From positions 1-34,838 of the forward strand of contig JABGWZ010000223.1 in the NCBI GenBank assembly GCA_018675995.1: 34,838 nucleotides of DNA, given 5' to 3'. A model generated the notes under the pieces. It saw only the letters and a list, made by a program, of their open reading frames with translations. It did not search any database and was not told where the DNA came from. Source of the DNA: Opitutia bacterium. GTDB lineage: Bacteria; Verrucomicrobiota; Verrucomicrobiia; Opitutales; Seribacteraceae. Below, piece after piece: positions 15,982-24,186 of this stretch (its first letter is position 1; every line of letters starts with the position of its first letter). The position numbers were made by a program, and so were the translations under genes.

Positions 15982-17529
15982 TTAAACATTACCCGTAGGC
16001 ATGTAACGATAATACACTTCAAGCATTAGGATAGCCATAGTTGTTCTGTAAATATCAGTATCTCCATGAAAATGGTTACCATGGGGCCAATGTCCATCTG
16101 GTGCCTGGTTGGAGCAAACGGTTTGTTGAAAGTCTTTATTCCATGCTTTCCAGAATTTAGATCCACCTGATACACCTGTGGCCTGAAAACAGGCTTGTGC
16201 ATTGTAGTACCAGCCATAGACATCGATTTTACTCCACTCCTTTTTAATGGCTTCATTTTGAACGATCCATTCTAAACCTCTTGTAGCTTCTTCAGATTTT
16301 GCATTTTTCCAAATTTGGAGGGAGAGAACGCCGGTGCCGGTTAAACTTGCCTTGCCTGTTTTACCGCGCTGATAAGCAAACTTTCCAACTTTGTCTTGGC
16401 ACTCCTTGGTATACTTTATTGCTTTATCCAAAGCCTCATCTATCCCATCAATTGAAATGCCCGTGTAAATTGCCGCTTTCAAAGCTTGTATGTTCCATCC
16501 AGTAACCGATAAATCAGTGTGAGCAGCAACGCCTTTGCCATATGAATAAGCCCATCCGCCATTTTCATTTTGTCCTTTAATAATGTGGATCGTTGCACGC
16601 CGAGCATACTCCTCCAACTTTTTGATTTTAGTCATGGTGTAAGCCTCACATAGAGCATACGCTCGAATTGGGTGGGAATAAGAACCGCGCTGATCAATTT
16701 TTGGTTCGGGTGTGGTGGAGGTAATAAATTTAATCGCTTTCTGAACAGTTGGGCCAAAGTCAGGTGAGTCCTGTAATTCACAATGCCCAAGATAACACAA
16801 TAGTGCCATTCCGGTCATTGCATTTTTGTCTGTAGATTTTGGGTTGCCCTGATCGTCTTTGTCTTTGCCACCCCAAGACCCTTCAGAGTCTTGGACTGTT
16901 TGAAGCCATTTTAATCCTTTTACAATGGCTGCTTCGGTCATTGTTTTTCCACCACCCGATTTTAAACGGGCAATTCTTTTTTTAGGATCGCATCGCTGTT
17001 GCATTGTTTTGGGAAGAGTCAGCCCAATTCCAGCCATTGCTTTTTTCATTTTATCGTTATTCATACCTGCATCCGACATAGTCGGTGCTGCAGCTTCAAC
17101 AACAGGTGCTAAATCCTTAACATCCAATTCATTAAATTCTGGCATTGAGATATCTGAAATAGCAGTAGTTACAAAGGTTTTTTGGGTTTTTGGCTGGGCT
17201 TTTTTCTGTCTCTGCATGAGTTTAACCACTTTTTGCTTTTCCTGTTTTTGTGCTGAAGGAGCGGTACCTCCGTCCGAAAAGTCAGAGTTCCCTTCCTCGG
17301 CCAATGCAAGCCCCATCATCATGCCCCAGATGGAGCCCATGATTAAAGTCAGGAATAGGAGTGAAACTAATAGGCTATTTAGCAAGCGATATTCTCGGAG
17401 GTACTTACTGAATGCACCCTCTACAGGAGGAGCAACGGTAAACGCAGGGGTGTCCTCCTGATGTTCTTCAGGAGTTAATTCCTGCTCCAGATGTTGGTTT
17501 TCTTCGGGGTATGCTTCTTCTTGATCCAT
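15982..17529 (-). CDS. Membrane-anchored alpha/alpha-toroid (prenyltransferase repeat) protein
   Basis: 515 aa. An acidic cytosolic N-terminal tail (about 1-35, rich in Glu, Gln and Pro) leads to one transmembrane helix (about 50-75). A basic Lys/Gln-rich stretch (KQEKQKVVKLMQRQKKAQPK) and a segment with DISMPEFNELDVKDL follow, and then a periplasmic toroid domain from about 200. Toroid repeats include GLKWLQTVQDSEGSWGG, KGQNENGGWAYSYG and KECQDKVGKFAYQ. The cyclase DxDD motif is replaced by HTDLSVTG. It is clearly related to the secreted toroid protein at 2206-3201, sharing its repeat order and its end (W-x-AWN...YYRYMP). The tail-TM-basic linker layout resembles TonB-type energy transducers but without a TonB C-terminal domain. 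It heads a possible three-gene unit with the azurin and Nramp-like genes. Function unknown. Confidence 0.8.
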   Translation of the reverse strand: MDQEEAYPEENQHLEQELTPEEHQEDTPAFTVAPPVEGAFSKYLREYRLLNSLLVSLLFLTLIMGSIWGMMMGLALAEEGNSDFSDGGTAPSAQKQEKQKVVKLMQRQKKAQPKTQKTFVTTAISDISMPEFNELDVKDLAPVVEAAAPTMSDAGMNNDKMKKAMAGIGLTLPKTMQQRCDPKKRIARLKSGGGKTMTEAAIVKGLKWLQTVQDSEGSWGGKDKDDQGNPKSTDKNAMTGMALLCYLGHCELQDSPDFGPTVQKAIKFITSTTPEPKIDQRGSYSHPIRAYALCEAYTMTKIKKLEEYARRATIHIIKGQNENGGWAYSYGKGVAAHTDLSVTGWNIQALKAAIYTGISIDGIDEALDKAIKYTKECQDKVGKFAYQRGKTGKASLTGTGVLSLQIWKNAKSEEATRGLEWIVQNEAIKKEWSKIDVYGWYYNAQACFQATGVSGGSKFWKAWNKDFQQTVCSNQAPDGHWPHGNHFHGDTDIYRTTMAILMLEVYYRYMPTGNV

Positions 17530-17564
17530 TATTTTAAGGGTTAAGATTAAGGAAACAAAGGACT

Positions 17565-17624
17565 AACCTTTTTACAATAAGAATATTTATTAAAAAATAT
17601 TAACAGTCTATCTTGTAAAAGGTT
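17565..17624. promoter_or_regulatory. Imperfect inverted repeat in divergent promoter region
   Basis: AACCTTTTTACAATAAGA (17565-17582) and TCTTGTAAAAGGTT (17611-17624) are inverted copies apart from a 1-nt and a 2-nt gap. They sit between the anchored toroid gene (leftward) and the YdjY-like gene (rightward). An inner A/T dyad AATATTT...AAATATT (17582-17601) lies between the arms. It may be a two-site operator or mirrored promoter elements. Confidence 0.35.
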
Positions 17625-17677
17625 TGAAGAATGGTCAAGCATTCACATATACTTTCATTTATAAAATATTGTCTCTA

Positions 17678-18388
17678 ATGTTACAGAAAAGTAGAATATC
17701 ATGGATCATTGTTCCTATGCTTAGAACTTTGCCAATTTTTGTATTATCTTTTTTGAAAGCGGAATCGAATAAAACTGATTTACCTGAAATTATTAAGATT
17801 GAAGGTGGTGTATATGAATTTGGTGGCATAATTATAAATAGAAACCTTAGATCAATTACGGTTCCAGCTGTTTCTAATCAAAGGAATGGGTTAGTCGAAT
17901 ACGGCTTAGTCCATGAAGAAGGTAAAATTCATGAATCTTTGTTCCGCACAAAAGTTCGTCCTCAGATTTTTCATACTTCTTTACTTTTGTTGAAAATGAA
18001 ACCGGTTGAATCTTTTTTTGAAAATATTTGGTCTGATAACCCGAAGCAGATTGATTATTCGGACAGGTGTTTAGAAATAATTGTAACATGGGATGAAAAC
18101 GGTTCTAAACATGTGTCTTTGCTCGAAGGCTTATGTAATAATCAAGGAAATAGTAATCAGGTTAATGAGAAATTATTTATATTTACTGGATCAAGAATGG
18201 TTGAAGGTAATTTTTTAGCCGAATCCACCGGGTCGATAGTAGCTGTTTACGCTGACGATAATGCTATTATCAATAATTGTCATTATGACAGCGTGAATGA
18301 TGATGTTTGGATTGCAAATAAACAAAAGATGCCCCCGTTGGAAAAGCCGGTAAAGATCAGCTTCCACTTGCCTCGGCCAACTAATTGA
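17678..18388 (+). CDS. YdjY-like secreted protein
   Basis: The frame is open from ATG 17624. I prefer ATG 17678 (236 aa; alternative 17717) because it gives a proper signal peptide ending near KAES. The 17624 start would lie within the inverted repeat of the promoter region. The core shows the YdjY pattern of Planctomycetota/Verrucomicrobiota proteins: LVEYGLVHEEGKIHESLFRT followed by IFHTSLLLLKMKPVESF, then LEIIVTWDENGSKHVSLLEG and FTGSRMVEGNFLAESTGSIV. The function of the family is unknown. It is followed after 17 bp by the third toroid gene and probably cotranscribed with it, so the pairing may be functional. Confidence 0.65.
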   Translation: MLQKSRISWIIVPMLRTLPIFVLSFLKAESNKTDLPEIIKIEGGVYEFGGIIINRNLRSITVPAVSNQRNGLVEYGLVHEEGKIHESLFRTKVRPQIFHTSLLLLKMKPVESFFENIWSDNPKQIDYSDRCLEIIVTWDENGSKHVSLLEGLCNNQGNSNQVNEKLFIFTGSRMVEGNFLAESTGSIVAVYADDNAIINNCHYDSVNDDVWIANKQKMPPLEKPVKISFHLPRPTN

Positions 18389-18405
18389 TATAAATTTTTG
18401 AAGAT

Positions 18406-19554
18406 ATGAAATTATTTTCTATGCCTGTTTTCTCGTGTTTTCTCATTTTTAATTTTGTCCCGTATTTACTCTCTGGAGATGAGTCAGTTTCAATTAAGCT
18501 GGAAATTGAACGTGCTCTTGGGAGGGGTGTTAAGTGGATAAACTCTGAGCAGAATAGCAGTTCCGGGCAATGGGGAGAAGCGGATTATCCTGCTCTAACT
18601 GCACTTGCTTTGCGCTCAACCATGGGGCATCCGGATTCAGCAGTGGTTAAAAAGTATGCCGATCAACAGGCAAAGGGTTTTTCCTTTATATTATCAAAGG
18701 TACAATCCGACGGTGGAATTTATGGCAAAGGTTTAGCTTCATACAATACTGCAATATGTATGATGGCTATGATCCAATCCAAGGATCCCAAATATAATGA
18801 TATTATCAAATCTGCTCGCAGGTTTTTAATCAATCAGCAGTCAGATTTTGATCGAAAGGGAGAGAGAGATAATGTGTTTGATGGGGGTGTGGGATACGGT
18901 TCCCGTTGGGCTCATTCTGATCTTTCTAATACCCATCTTGCAATGGAAGCACTTTATTACGCCAAAAAGTCATTTAAGCCAGAAGAAGGCGATGAGTTGG
19001 GGTTGGATTGGGATGCAGCGATTTCATTCGTAAGTAAATGTCAAAACTTGTCTGCTACGAATAAGGAAAAATGGGTCAGTCAAGATGATGAAGACAAGGG
19101 AGGTTTTGTTTACTTTCCAGGAAGCAGTATGGCTGGAGAGAAAAAAAGAAAAGATGGATCTGTTGCACTACGTTCTTATGGCAGTATGAGTTATGCAGGG
19201 TTACTAAGTTTTATTTATGCCGAGATGGAGCAGGGGGACCCTCGTCTAAAAGCAGTTCGTACCTGGTTGAATAAAAATTACAGCATTTCAGAAAATCCCG
19301 GGATGGGGCAGCAGGGACTCTATTATTACTACCATACCATGTCTAAAGCCCTTTCCCTTAGCGGTATTGAAAAACTTGTCGATAAGAATGGGAAGAGTAG
19401 GGATTGGAGGAAGGAGTTGGCCTTTGAGATGCTCAACAATCAAGACCCAAAAGGATTTTGGATTAATGAGAACGGAAGGTGGTGGGAACGTGACCCAGTG
19501 TTGGTAACTTCCTATGCATTGCTTACCCTTGAGCGAATATATTACAGTTTATAA
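18406..19554 (+). CDS. Secreted alpha/alpha-toroid (prenyltransferase repeat) protein
   Basis: 382 aa with a signal peptide (residues 1-23, ending LLSG). Toroid repeats follow: GVKWINSEQNSSSGQWGEAD, GFSFILSKVQSDGGIYGKG, FLINQQSDFDRKGERDN and FEMLNNQDPKGFW. At the position of the cyclase motif it has WAHSDLSNTHLAMEALYYA, close to the HTDLSVTG of the protein at 15982, so it is also expected not to be a cyclase. Its C terminus (VTSYALLTLERIYY) matches the ends of the other two toroid proteins in the window, though overall it is the most distant. It sits between the YdjY-like gene (17 bp upstream) and a secreted unknown (29 bp downstream). Probably periplasmic. Confidence 0.8.
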   Translation: MKLFSMPVFSCFLIFNFVPYLLSGDESVSIKLEIERALGRGVKWINSEQNSSSGQWGEADYPALTALALRSTMGHPDSAVVKKYADQQAKGFSFILSKVQSDGGIYGKGLASYNTAICMMAMIQSKDPKYNDIIKSARRFLINQQSDFDRKGERDNVFDGGVGYGSRWAHSDLSNTHLAMEALYYAKKSFKPEEGDELGLDWDAAISFVSKCQNLSATNKEKWVSQDDEDKGGFVYFPGSSMAGEKKRKDGSVALRSYGSMSYAGLLSFIYAEMEQGDPRLKAVRTWLNKNYSISENPGMGQQGLYYYYHTMSKALSLSGIEKLVDKNGKSRDWRKELAFEMLNNQDPKGFWINENGRWWERDPVLVTSYALLTLERIYYSL

Positions 19555-19583
19555 AATTTTTAGGGCAACAATTAGATATTGAT

Positions 19584-20168
19584 ATGAAAACAATTGGATT
19601 TGTTTTATCTCTATTAACCCTATCCGTTTTGGGGTTGTTAGGTAAGGAGGAAAAAAATGGCTTTGTTGGTGGTAGCAAAGACATAATTTATTCCGATTTG
19701 AAACGGGGGGATTCAAGAAAATCTGTCATGAATAAAATGCGTGGATCCGGTTTTTTGCAGATTTACGAGGAGCGTGAAAATAATTTGGTTAAATGTGCAT
19801 TAAAGCTCAACGGGTTCCGTTATGAGTTGGCTGCAAAATTAGAAAATGATTCATTGGCTTTTTGTCTTATTGAAGGCCAAAAAGGGTGGCAGTTTTCTTT
19901 CTATGAAGATGTGGTTGAACCACAGTGGGGAAATTTGAGAGAGATATTGGTTGATAGGTACGGAGAAAAAAGAAAAACTAGAGAATTTCCTGATTTGGTT
20001 GATGTGCCTTTGAATGATAAAGGAGGATATATTACAGATACATGGGATTTGAGTGACCGTTTGTTGATTCTCACTATCCTTTCTTTTGAAGTTAAAGACT
20101 GCTGTACCAATCAGTTGGTTGAATATTCTTGTTGTACTTTATTGATTCAACCCAAGGTTGAAACCTAG
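19584..20168 (+). CDS. Secreted protein of unknown function
   Basis: 194 aa with a signal peptide (about 1-20, hydrophobic core VLSLLTLSVLGLLG). The mature part is a mixed alpha/beta domain beginning IIYSDLKRGDSRKSVMNKM, a pattern resembling the repeated helix-strand unit of SmpA/BamE-like proteins ('L..G.s...V...L'). It contains five Cys, including a CC pair twice (DCCTNQ and YSCCTL), unusual for this window and possibly disulphide-linked. No family is recognised with confidence. Its stop (20166-20168) abuts the ftsY start codon directly, so it is probably cotranscribed with ftsY. Confidence 0.6.
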   Translation: MKTIGFVLSLLTLSVLGLLGKEEKNGFVGGSKDIIYSDLKRGDSRKSVMNKMRGSGFLQIYEERENNLVKCALKLNGFRYELAAKLENDSLAFCLIEGQKGWQFSFYEDVVEPQWGNLREILVDRYGEKRKTREFPDLVDVPLNDKGGYITDTWDLSDRLLILTILSFEVKDCCTNQLVEYSCCTLLIQPKVET

Positions 20169-21107
20169 ATGGGTATTTTCTCGAAATTTCAAAAAGGGTT
20201 TAAAAAAGGTGCCTCTGTTTTGCAGGGTGCTTTTGCCTCGCTTTCCGGAAAAAGTCGACTGGATGAAGACACGCTTCTTGATTTAGAGGAGGCGTTTTAT
20301 GGAAGTGACTTTGGGGTAGAAACAACGGAGGATATTTTAAATTCAATTCGTGAGGCGCACAAAAACGACAAGATGTTGCGTGCCGAGGGAGTTGGTGAGA
20401 TTGCCCGTTCGGTCTTAAAGAATATTTTAACTGGATCAGAAAGAGAGTTCGTTCTTAAAAAAGTTAAAAATAGTCCTGAAGTTCTTTGCTTGATTGGGGT
20501 AAATGGATCAGGGAAAACAACGACCAGTGCAAAATTGGGATATCAACTTAAATCTTCGGGTCGAAAGGTCCTTCTTGGTGCATGCGATACTTTTCGTGCA
20601 GCGGCGACCGAGCAGTTGAAGGCATGGGCAAATCGTTTAGAATTGGAAATCGTATCTGGCCACCATGGTTCGGATTCAGCAGCGGTTGCTTTTGATGCTT
20701 ACTCCGCAGGAGAGTCGAGAGATTGCGATCTCGTCATAATTGATACTGCCGGGCGCTTGCATGTAAAAGAAGGATTAATGGACGAACTTGCTAAAATGAA
20801 AAGAGTTCTGGGAAAAAGGGATGAGAGAGCACCTCACCATTCATGGTTGGTCATTGATGGGTCAACAGGTACGAACGGAATAGAGCAGGCTCGCGTTTTT
20901 CATGAAAAATTTGGCCTCACCGGACTGGTTGTCACGAAATTAGACGGTACCGCAAAGGGTGGTGTGTTGGTTGCTATTTACCGTGAACTCAAACTCCCTA
21001 TTTATTTCATCGGATTGGGGGAATCTCCTGATGATTTACAACCGTTCAGTGTTGATCAATATTTAGATTCTATTCTGCCAAAGGTTGAGTTGGAAATGTC
21101 GAAGTAG
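20169..21107 (+). CDS. ftsY: Signal recognition particle receptor FtsY
   Basis: 312 aa, an N-G domain GTPase. The N domain is residues about 25-95 (SRLDEDTLLDLEEAFYGSDFG). G motifs follow: G1 GVNGSGKTTT (110-119), G2 DTFRAAA (140-146), G3 DTAGR (192-196), G4 TKLD (256-259), with TAKGG after it. FtsY docks ribosome-SRP complexes at the membrane for co-translational insertion. The acidic A domain of E. coli FtsY is missing; the N terminus instead has MGIFSKFQKGFKKG, a short amphipathic basic helix that can bind membrane. The usual ATTGQN segment is here DGSTGTNG (230-237), a small deviation. It begins one base after the preceding gene's stop and lacks a Shine-Dalgarno. aroB follows 34 bp later. 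Confidence 0.95.
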   Translation: MGIFSKFQKGFKKGASVLQGAFASLSGKSRLDEDTLLDLEEAFYGSDFGVETTEDILNSIREAHKNDKMLRAEGVGEIARSVLKNILTGSEREFVLKKVKNSPEVLCLIGVNGSGKTTTSAKLGYQLKSSGRKVLLGACDTFRAAATEQLKAWANRLELEIVSGHHGSDSAAVAFDAYSAGESRDCDLVIIDTAGRLHVKEGLMDELAKMKRVLGKRDERAPHHSWLVIDGSTGTNGIEQARVFHEKFGLTGLVVTKLDGTAKGGVLVAIYRELKLPIYFIGLGESPDDLQPFSVDQYLDSILPKVELEMSK

Positions 21108-21141
21108 TTGAATTTTGTTAGAAGATTGATGTAAGACGATA

Positions 21142-22248
21142 ATGGTTGAGCAAAGACACAAAAAATTAGAGGTCGGTTTAGAAAATCGTTCATATCCGAT
21201 CTATATTGGCAGAAATCTAAATTTATTAGTTCAGGATATCATTCAGGAATGCCATAGCCAGGGAAAGAAGGTTGTTGCTTTAATGGATGATGGCTTAGTG
21301 AAAAGTAGTTCTGAATTGAAGGTTGATCTTCTCCAATCTATTCCGCACTTAGCACTTCCCAGTGGAGAAAAAACAAAGTCTGTCGAGTATTTGTCAAGAG
21401 TGTGGGATTTTTTAGCTAGAGAGGGCGTAGATCGAACCGGAAACCTTATTGCTTTTGGTGGTGGTGTTACTGGAGATCTTTCTGGTTTCGCTGCCGCTTC
21501 CTATTTGAGGGGTATTGATTTTTATCAGGTTCCAACCACTTTGCTTGCGATGGTCGATAGTTCTGTTGGTGGAAAAACAGGAATAAATTTGAGTGCGGGT
21601 AAAAATTTGGTTGGCTCATTTCATCAACCAAAAGCAGTTTTTATCGACCTCGATTATCTGACGACTTTACCTAAAAGGGAGTTTTCAGCGGGGATGGCAG
21701 AGGTAATTAAATACGGACTTCTTGGGAATCAGGGTCTTTACCAAAAACTCTTATCCATGAAACCCTTACTTGATTCACAATCAGAAGAACTGCCTGGGGT
21801 AATTGAGGCTTGTTGCATGGACAAAGCTAAGATTGTTGAGCTTGATGAAAAAGAAACAATCGGGTCAACTGGTGGTCGGGCACTTCTTAACTTAGGTCAT
21901 ACATTTGCCCATGCAATAGAGGCAGTGGCTGGATATGGCGAGTATTTGCATGGCGAAGCCGTTTCAATTGGCCTTTTATGTTCTCTTCGATTGTCAGTCA
22001 TGATGGGGCATTGTAAAGAATCCGATCAACGTGAGTTGGAGAATTTGCTTAATTCCTATTCTCTACCGATCAAACTTCGATCTTCCTTACCCGTGTCCGA
22101 TTTGAAAGTTGCAATGCAGTCAGATAAAAAAGTCTCTGGTGGCAAATTGAGATTTGTTGCTATGAGGAATGTAGGGGATGCTTTTGTAACTTCAGAAGTT
22201 GAGTGGGGTGATGTGGTTAAAGTTTGGAGATCTGTCGGTGCTGATTGA
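21142..22248 (+). CDS. aroB: 3-dehydroquinate synthase
   Basis: 368 aa, the usual AroB length. It converts DAHP to 3-dehydroquinate, step two of the shikimate pathway, using NAD and a divalent metal. The NAD-binding part has FGGGVTGDLSGFAAASY, then QVPTTLLAMVDSSVGGKTGI. Metal ligands are visible in AEVIKYG (Glu), LLNLGHTFAHAIE (His) and YLHGEAVSIG (His). The protein is cytosolic. The stop TGA overlaps a possible TTG start of the next gene, so the two are probably coupled. No other aro gene lies in the window. Confidence 0.97.
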   Translation: MVEQRHKKLEVGLENRSYPIYIGRNLNLLVQDIIQECHSQGKKVVALMDDGLVKSSSELKVDLLQSIPHLALPSGEKTKSVEYLSRVWDFLAREGVDRTGNLIAFGGGVTGDLSGFAAASYLRGIDFYQVPTTLLAMVDSSVGGKTGINLSAGKNLVGSFHQPKAVFIDLDYLTTLPKREFSAGMAEVIKYGLLGNQGLYQKLLSMKPLLDSQSEELPGVIEACCMDKAKIVELDEKETIGSTGGRALLNLGHTFAHAIEAVAGYGEYLHGEAVSIGLLCSLRLSVMMGHCKESDQRELENLLNSYSLPIKLRSSLPVSDLKVAMQSDKKVSGGKLRFVAMRNVGDAFVTSEVEWGDVVKVWRSVGAD

Positions 22249-22259
22249 GGCACTTTCCC

Positions 22260-22862
22260 ATGGAAGTTGAGCACGATCTGGTTGAAGCCTATTTTGAAAG
22301 TAATGGCTTTCTCGTTCGTCAGGCCGGTAGACCAGAGTCTTCATCTACCCGCAAGAAGTTAGAGTCATTACTAACGCTTGCAATTTTTAATCCAGCAGTC
22401 GGTCAAAATGCGTCAGATCTCGGTTTTAGGTTATATACAAGTGACTTGAAGAAAATTCGTTCGGGCTTGGTCTCCCTTCTTGGTTGGGGGAATTCGGGAT
22501 TCACGAATGGTATGCTTAATAATGACAGTCTGCTAATTAAATATTTCAAAAATGAGTTGAAAGACAATAGGCTTGATTCAAATTTTAGCCCTAGCCCTGA
22601 GCTTGCGGAGAGTGGAATGGGTTCTTTCATGCGTTTACTTATTGTCCCAGCACTTCCTCGAAATGAGACAAAAATTACTGAAGTATTTACCATCCTTCAA
22701 AAAAATAAGGTGGATGGTGTTTTAACCACCAGATCTATATTGGAGAATTTGCTCAGGCAATCTGATCCTGGCCACTTTAACCCGGGCAAACCTTTTTCTC
22801 AGATTTTAAACCTCCTTAAAGCTTATGAACTTGCGAAAGAGCCACAACTTGAAATGTTCTAG
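22260..22862 (+). CDS. Conserved-context protein of unknown function between aroB and lpxA
   Basis: 200 aa from ATG 22260; an alternative TTG at 22245 would overlap the aroB stop. GAGG at 22248-22251 is a weak Shine-Dalgarno that fits the ATG start. No signal peptide or membrane segment is seen. It opens DLVEAYFESNGFLVRQAG, a helix-then-strand pattern like the start of restriction-endonuclease-like (PD-(D/E)xK) domains, and ends with helical stretches (VFTILQKNKVDGVLTTRSIL, then FSQILNLLKAYELAKEPQLE). No full nuclease motif could be identified, so this resemblance is weak. Its stop overlaps the possible GTG start of lpxA by one base. Function unknown. Confidence 0.65.
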   Translation: MEVEHDLVEAYFESNGFLVRQAGRPESSSTRKKLESLLTLAIFNPAVGQNASDLGFRLYTSDLKKIRSGLVSLLGWGNSGFTNGMLNNDSLLIKYFKNELKDNRLDSNFSPSPELAESGMGSFMRLLIVPALPRNETKITEVFTILQKNKVDGVLTTRSILENLLRQSDPGHFNPGKPFSQILNLLKAYELAKEPQLEMF

Positions 22863-22867
22863 TGTTT

Positions 22868-23674
22868 ATGGCATCACAAATTCATTCAACTGCTATTGTT
22901 TCACCAAAATCAAATTTGGGAAATCAGTGCAAAGTGGGTGCTTATGCAATAGTGGAAGATGGCGTTACTATCGGTGAGAAATGTGACATTGAGGCTCACG
23001 CTATAATCAAAAAAGGAACTGTTTTGGGAAACGATGTAAGAGTTGGACATTTTTCTGTGCTCGGAGGAGACCCTCAGCATCTTGAGTTCGATCGCTCCAT
23101 TGATTCGATTGTTCGGATAGCAAATGATGTTAGAATTGGAGAGGGTGTTACAATTCATCGTTCGATGCATGTAAGAGGTGCAACTAAAATTGGTGCCCGA
23201 TGTTTTTTAATGGGTAATTGCCATGTTGGACATGATGGAGAGTTAGGGGATGATGTTATTCTAGCAAACGGAGCCTTGTTGGGCGGGCACGTATCGGTAG
23301 GAGATTTTACTTTTATAGGTGGGGGCGCCGGTATTCATCAGTTTACGAGAATTGGTGGCGGTGCAATGATTGGTGGTCTGGCAGAAGTATCCAGGGATGT
23401 TCCCCCTAATGTTACGGTTGCTGGTCGAAATCAATCCTGTGGGCTCAATCTGACGGGCATTAAACGGAGGAGGATTTCTAATGATGAAATCAAGGCTTTG
23501 AAGTATGCCTACCGACAGGTATTAATGAAAGGTGGTAATCCCACTGTAATTGCCACAAATTGCATTAATGAACAAATTGTTAAAGCAAATCCAAAAGCAA
23601 AAGAGTTTGTGGAATTTTTTCTTACAGAAAGCAAAGGATTTATCCGAAGCAGGTCGGTATTAACAAAACCCTAA
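22868..23674 (+). CDS. lpxA: UDP-N-acetylglucosamine acyltransferase
   Basis: 268 aa from ATG 22868; a GTG at 22862 would add two residues. It has the left-handed beta-helix hexapeptide pattern throughout residues 5-190 (IGEKCDIEAHAII, VGHFSVLGGDPQHLEF). The LpxA core NCHVGHDGELGDDVILANGA carries the catalytic His, followed by IHQFTRIGGGAMIGG, then DVPPNVTVAGRNQSCGLN and LTGIKRRRIS. LpxA transfers an acyl chain from acyl-ACP to UDP-GlcNAc, the first step of lipid A synthesis, so this organism makes an LPS-type outer membrane. Other lpx genes are not in the window. It overlaps or abuts the unknown gene upstream. Confidence 0.93.
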   Translation: MASQIHSTAIVSPKSNLGNQCKVGAYAIVEDGVTIGEKCDIEAHAIIKKGTVLGNDVRVGHFSVLGGDPQHLEFDRSIDSIVRIANDVRIGEGVTIHRSMHVRGATKIGARCFLMGNCHVGHDGELGDDVILANGALLGGHVSVGDFTFIGGGAGIHQFTRIGGGAMIGGLAEVSRDVPPNVTVAGRNQSCGLNLTGIKRRRISNDEIKALKYAYRQVLMKGGNPTVIATNCINEQIVKANPKAKEFVEFFLTESKGFIRSRSVLTKP

Positions 23675-23709
23675 CATGGTAACTCAAACGCTTAAAATTT
23701 AATATTATT

Positions 23710-24081
23710 ATGGAAGGCAAGATAGCTAAACTTAATGGGGTACGAGAAGGAAACGAGAAGTTGATAAAAGTTTCTCCTTCTGCTTCCCAAAAAATCTTTC
23801 ATTTAATTGAGCGTGAAGATAAAGGAGATTTTTTGCGTATTCGGATAACGGGTGGAGGTTGTAACGGGCTTTCTTACAAGATGAAATTTGTTTCGGAACC
23901 AAAAGAGGGAGACATATATGTTTTAACTAGTGATGTTAAGGTATTGGTTGATACTAAAACGGCACTCTATTTAAGGGGCACGCTCTTGGAGTATTCTGAT
24001 AAGCTGGTTGCAGGTGGGTTTAAGTTTTCGAACCCAAATGCGAAAGCGAGTTGTAGTTGTGGTGAAAGCTTCAACCTTTAG
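23710..24081 (+). CDS. erpA: A-type iron-sulfur carrier (IscA/ErpA family)
   Basis: 123 aa. The A-type carrier fold is recognisable: VSPSASQKIFHLI, LRIRITGGGCNGLSYKMKF, VLVDTKTALYLRGTLLEY, and the C-terminal GFKFSNPNAKASCSCGESF. The three cluster-binding Cys are C51, C115 and C117. These proteins deliver Fe-S clusters to apo-targets. A roughly 18-residue N-terminal extension precedes the domain. IscA, ErpA and SufA cannot be separated safely by eye; no isc or suf gene is adjacent, which favours an ErpA-like role. It begins 35 bp after lpxA without a Shine-Dalgarno. The 105-bp gap to infC is the longest in this run and may hold a promoter. Confidence 0.85.
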   Translation: MEGKIAKLNGVREGNEKLIKVSPSASQKIFHLIEREDKGDFLRIRITGGGCNGLSYKMKFVSEPKEGDIYVLTSDVKVLVDTKTALYLRGTLLEYSDKLVAGGFKFSNPNAKASCSCGESFNL

Positions 24082-24186
24082 ATTATATTAATTTTGTCTT
24101 GCTTAACATTCTCCAAAGTTGTGTTATTGGCATTTTACTAATTTTATATTCCTACTTTTGACAAGTCATAATCTAAGCTAACCCAC

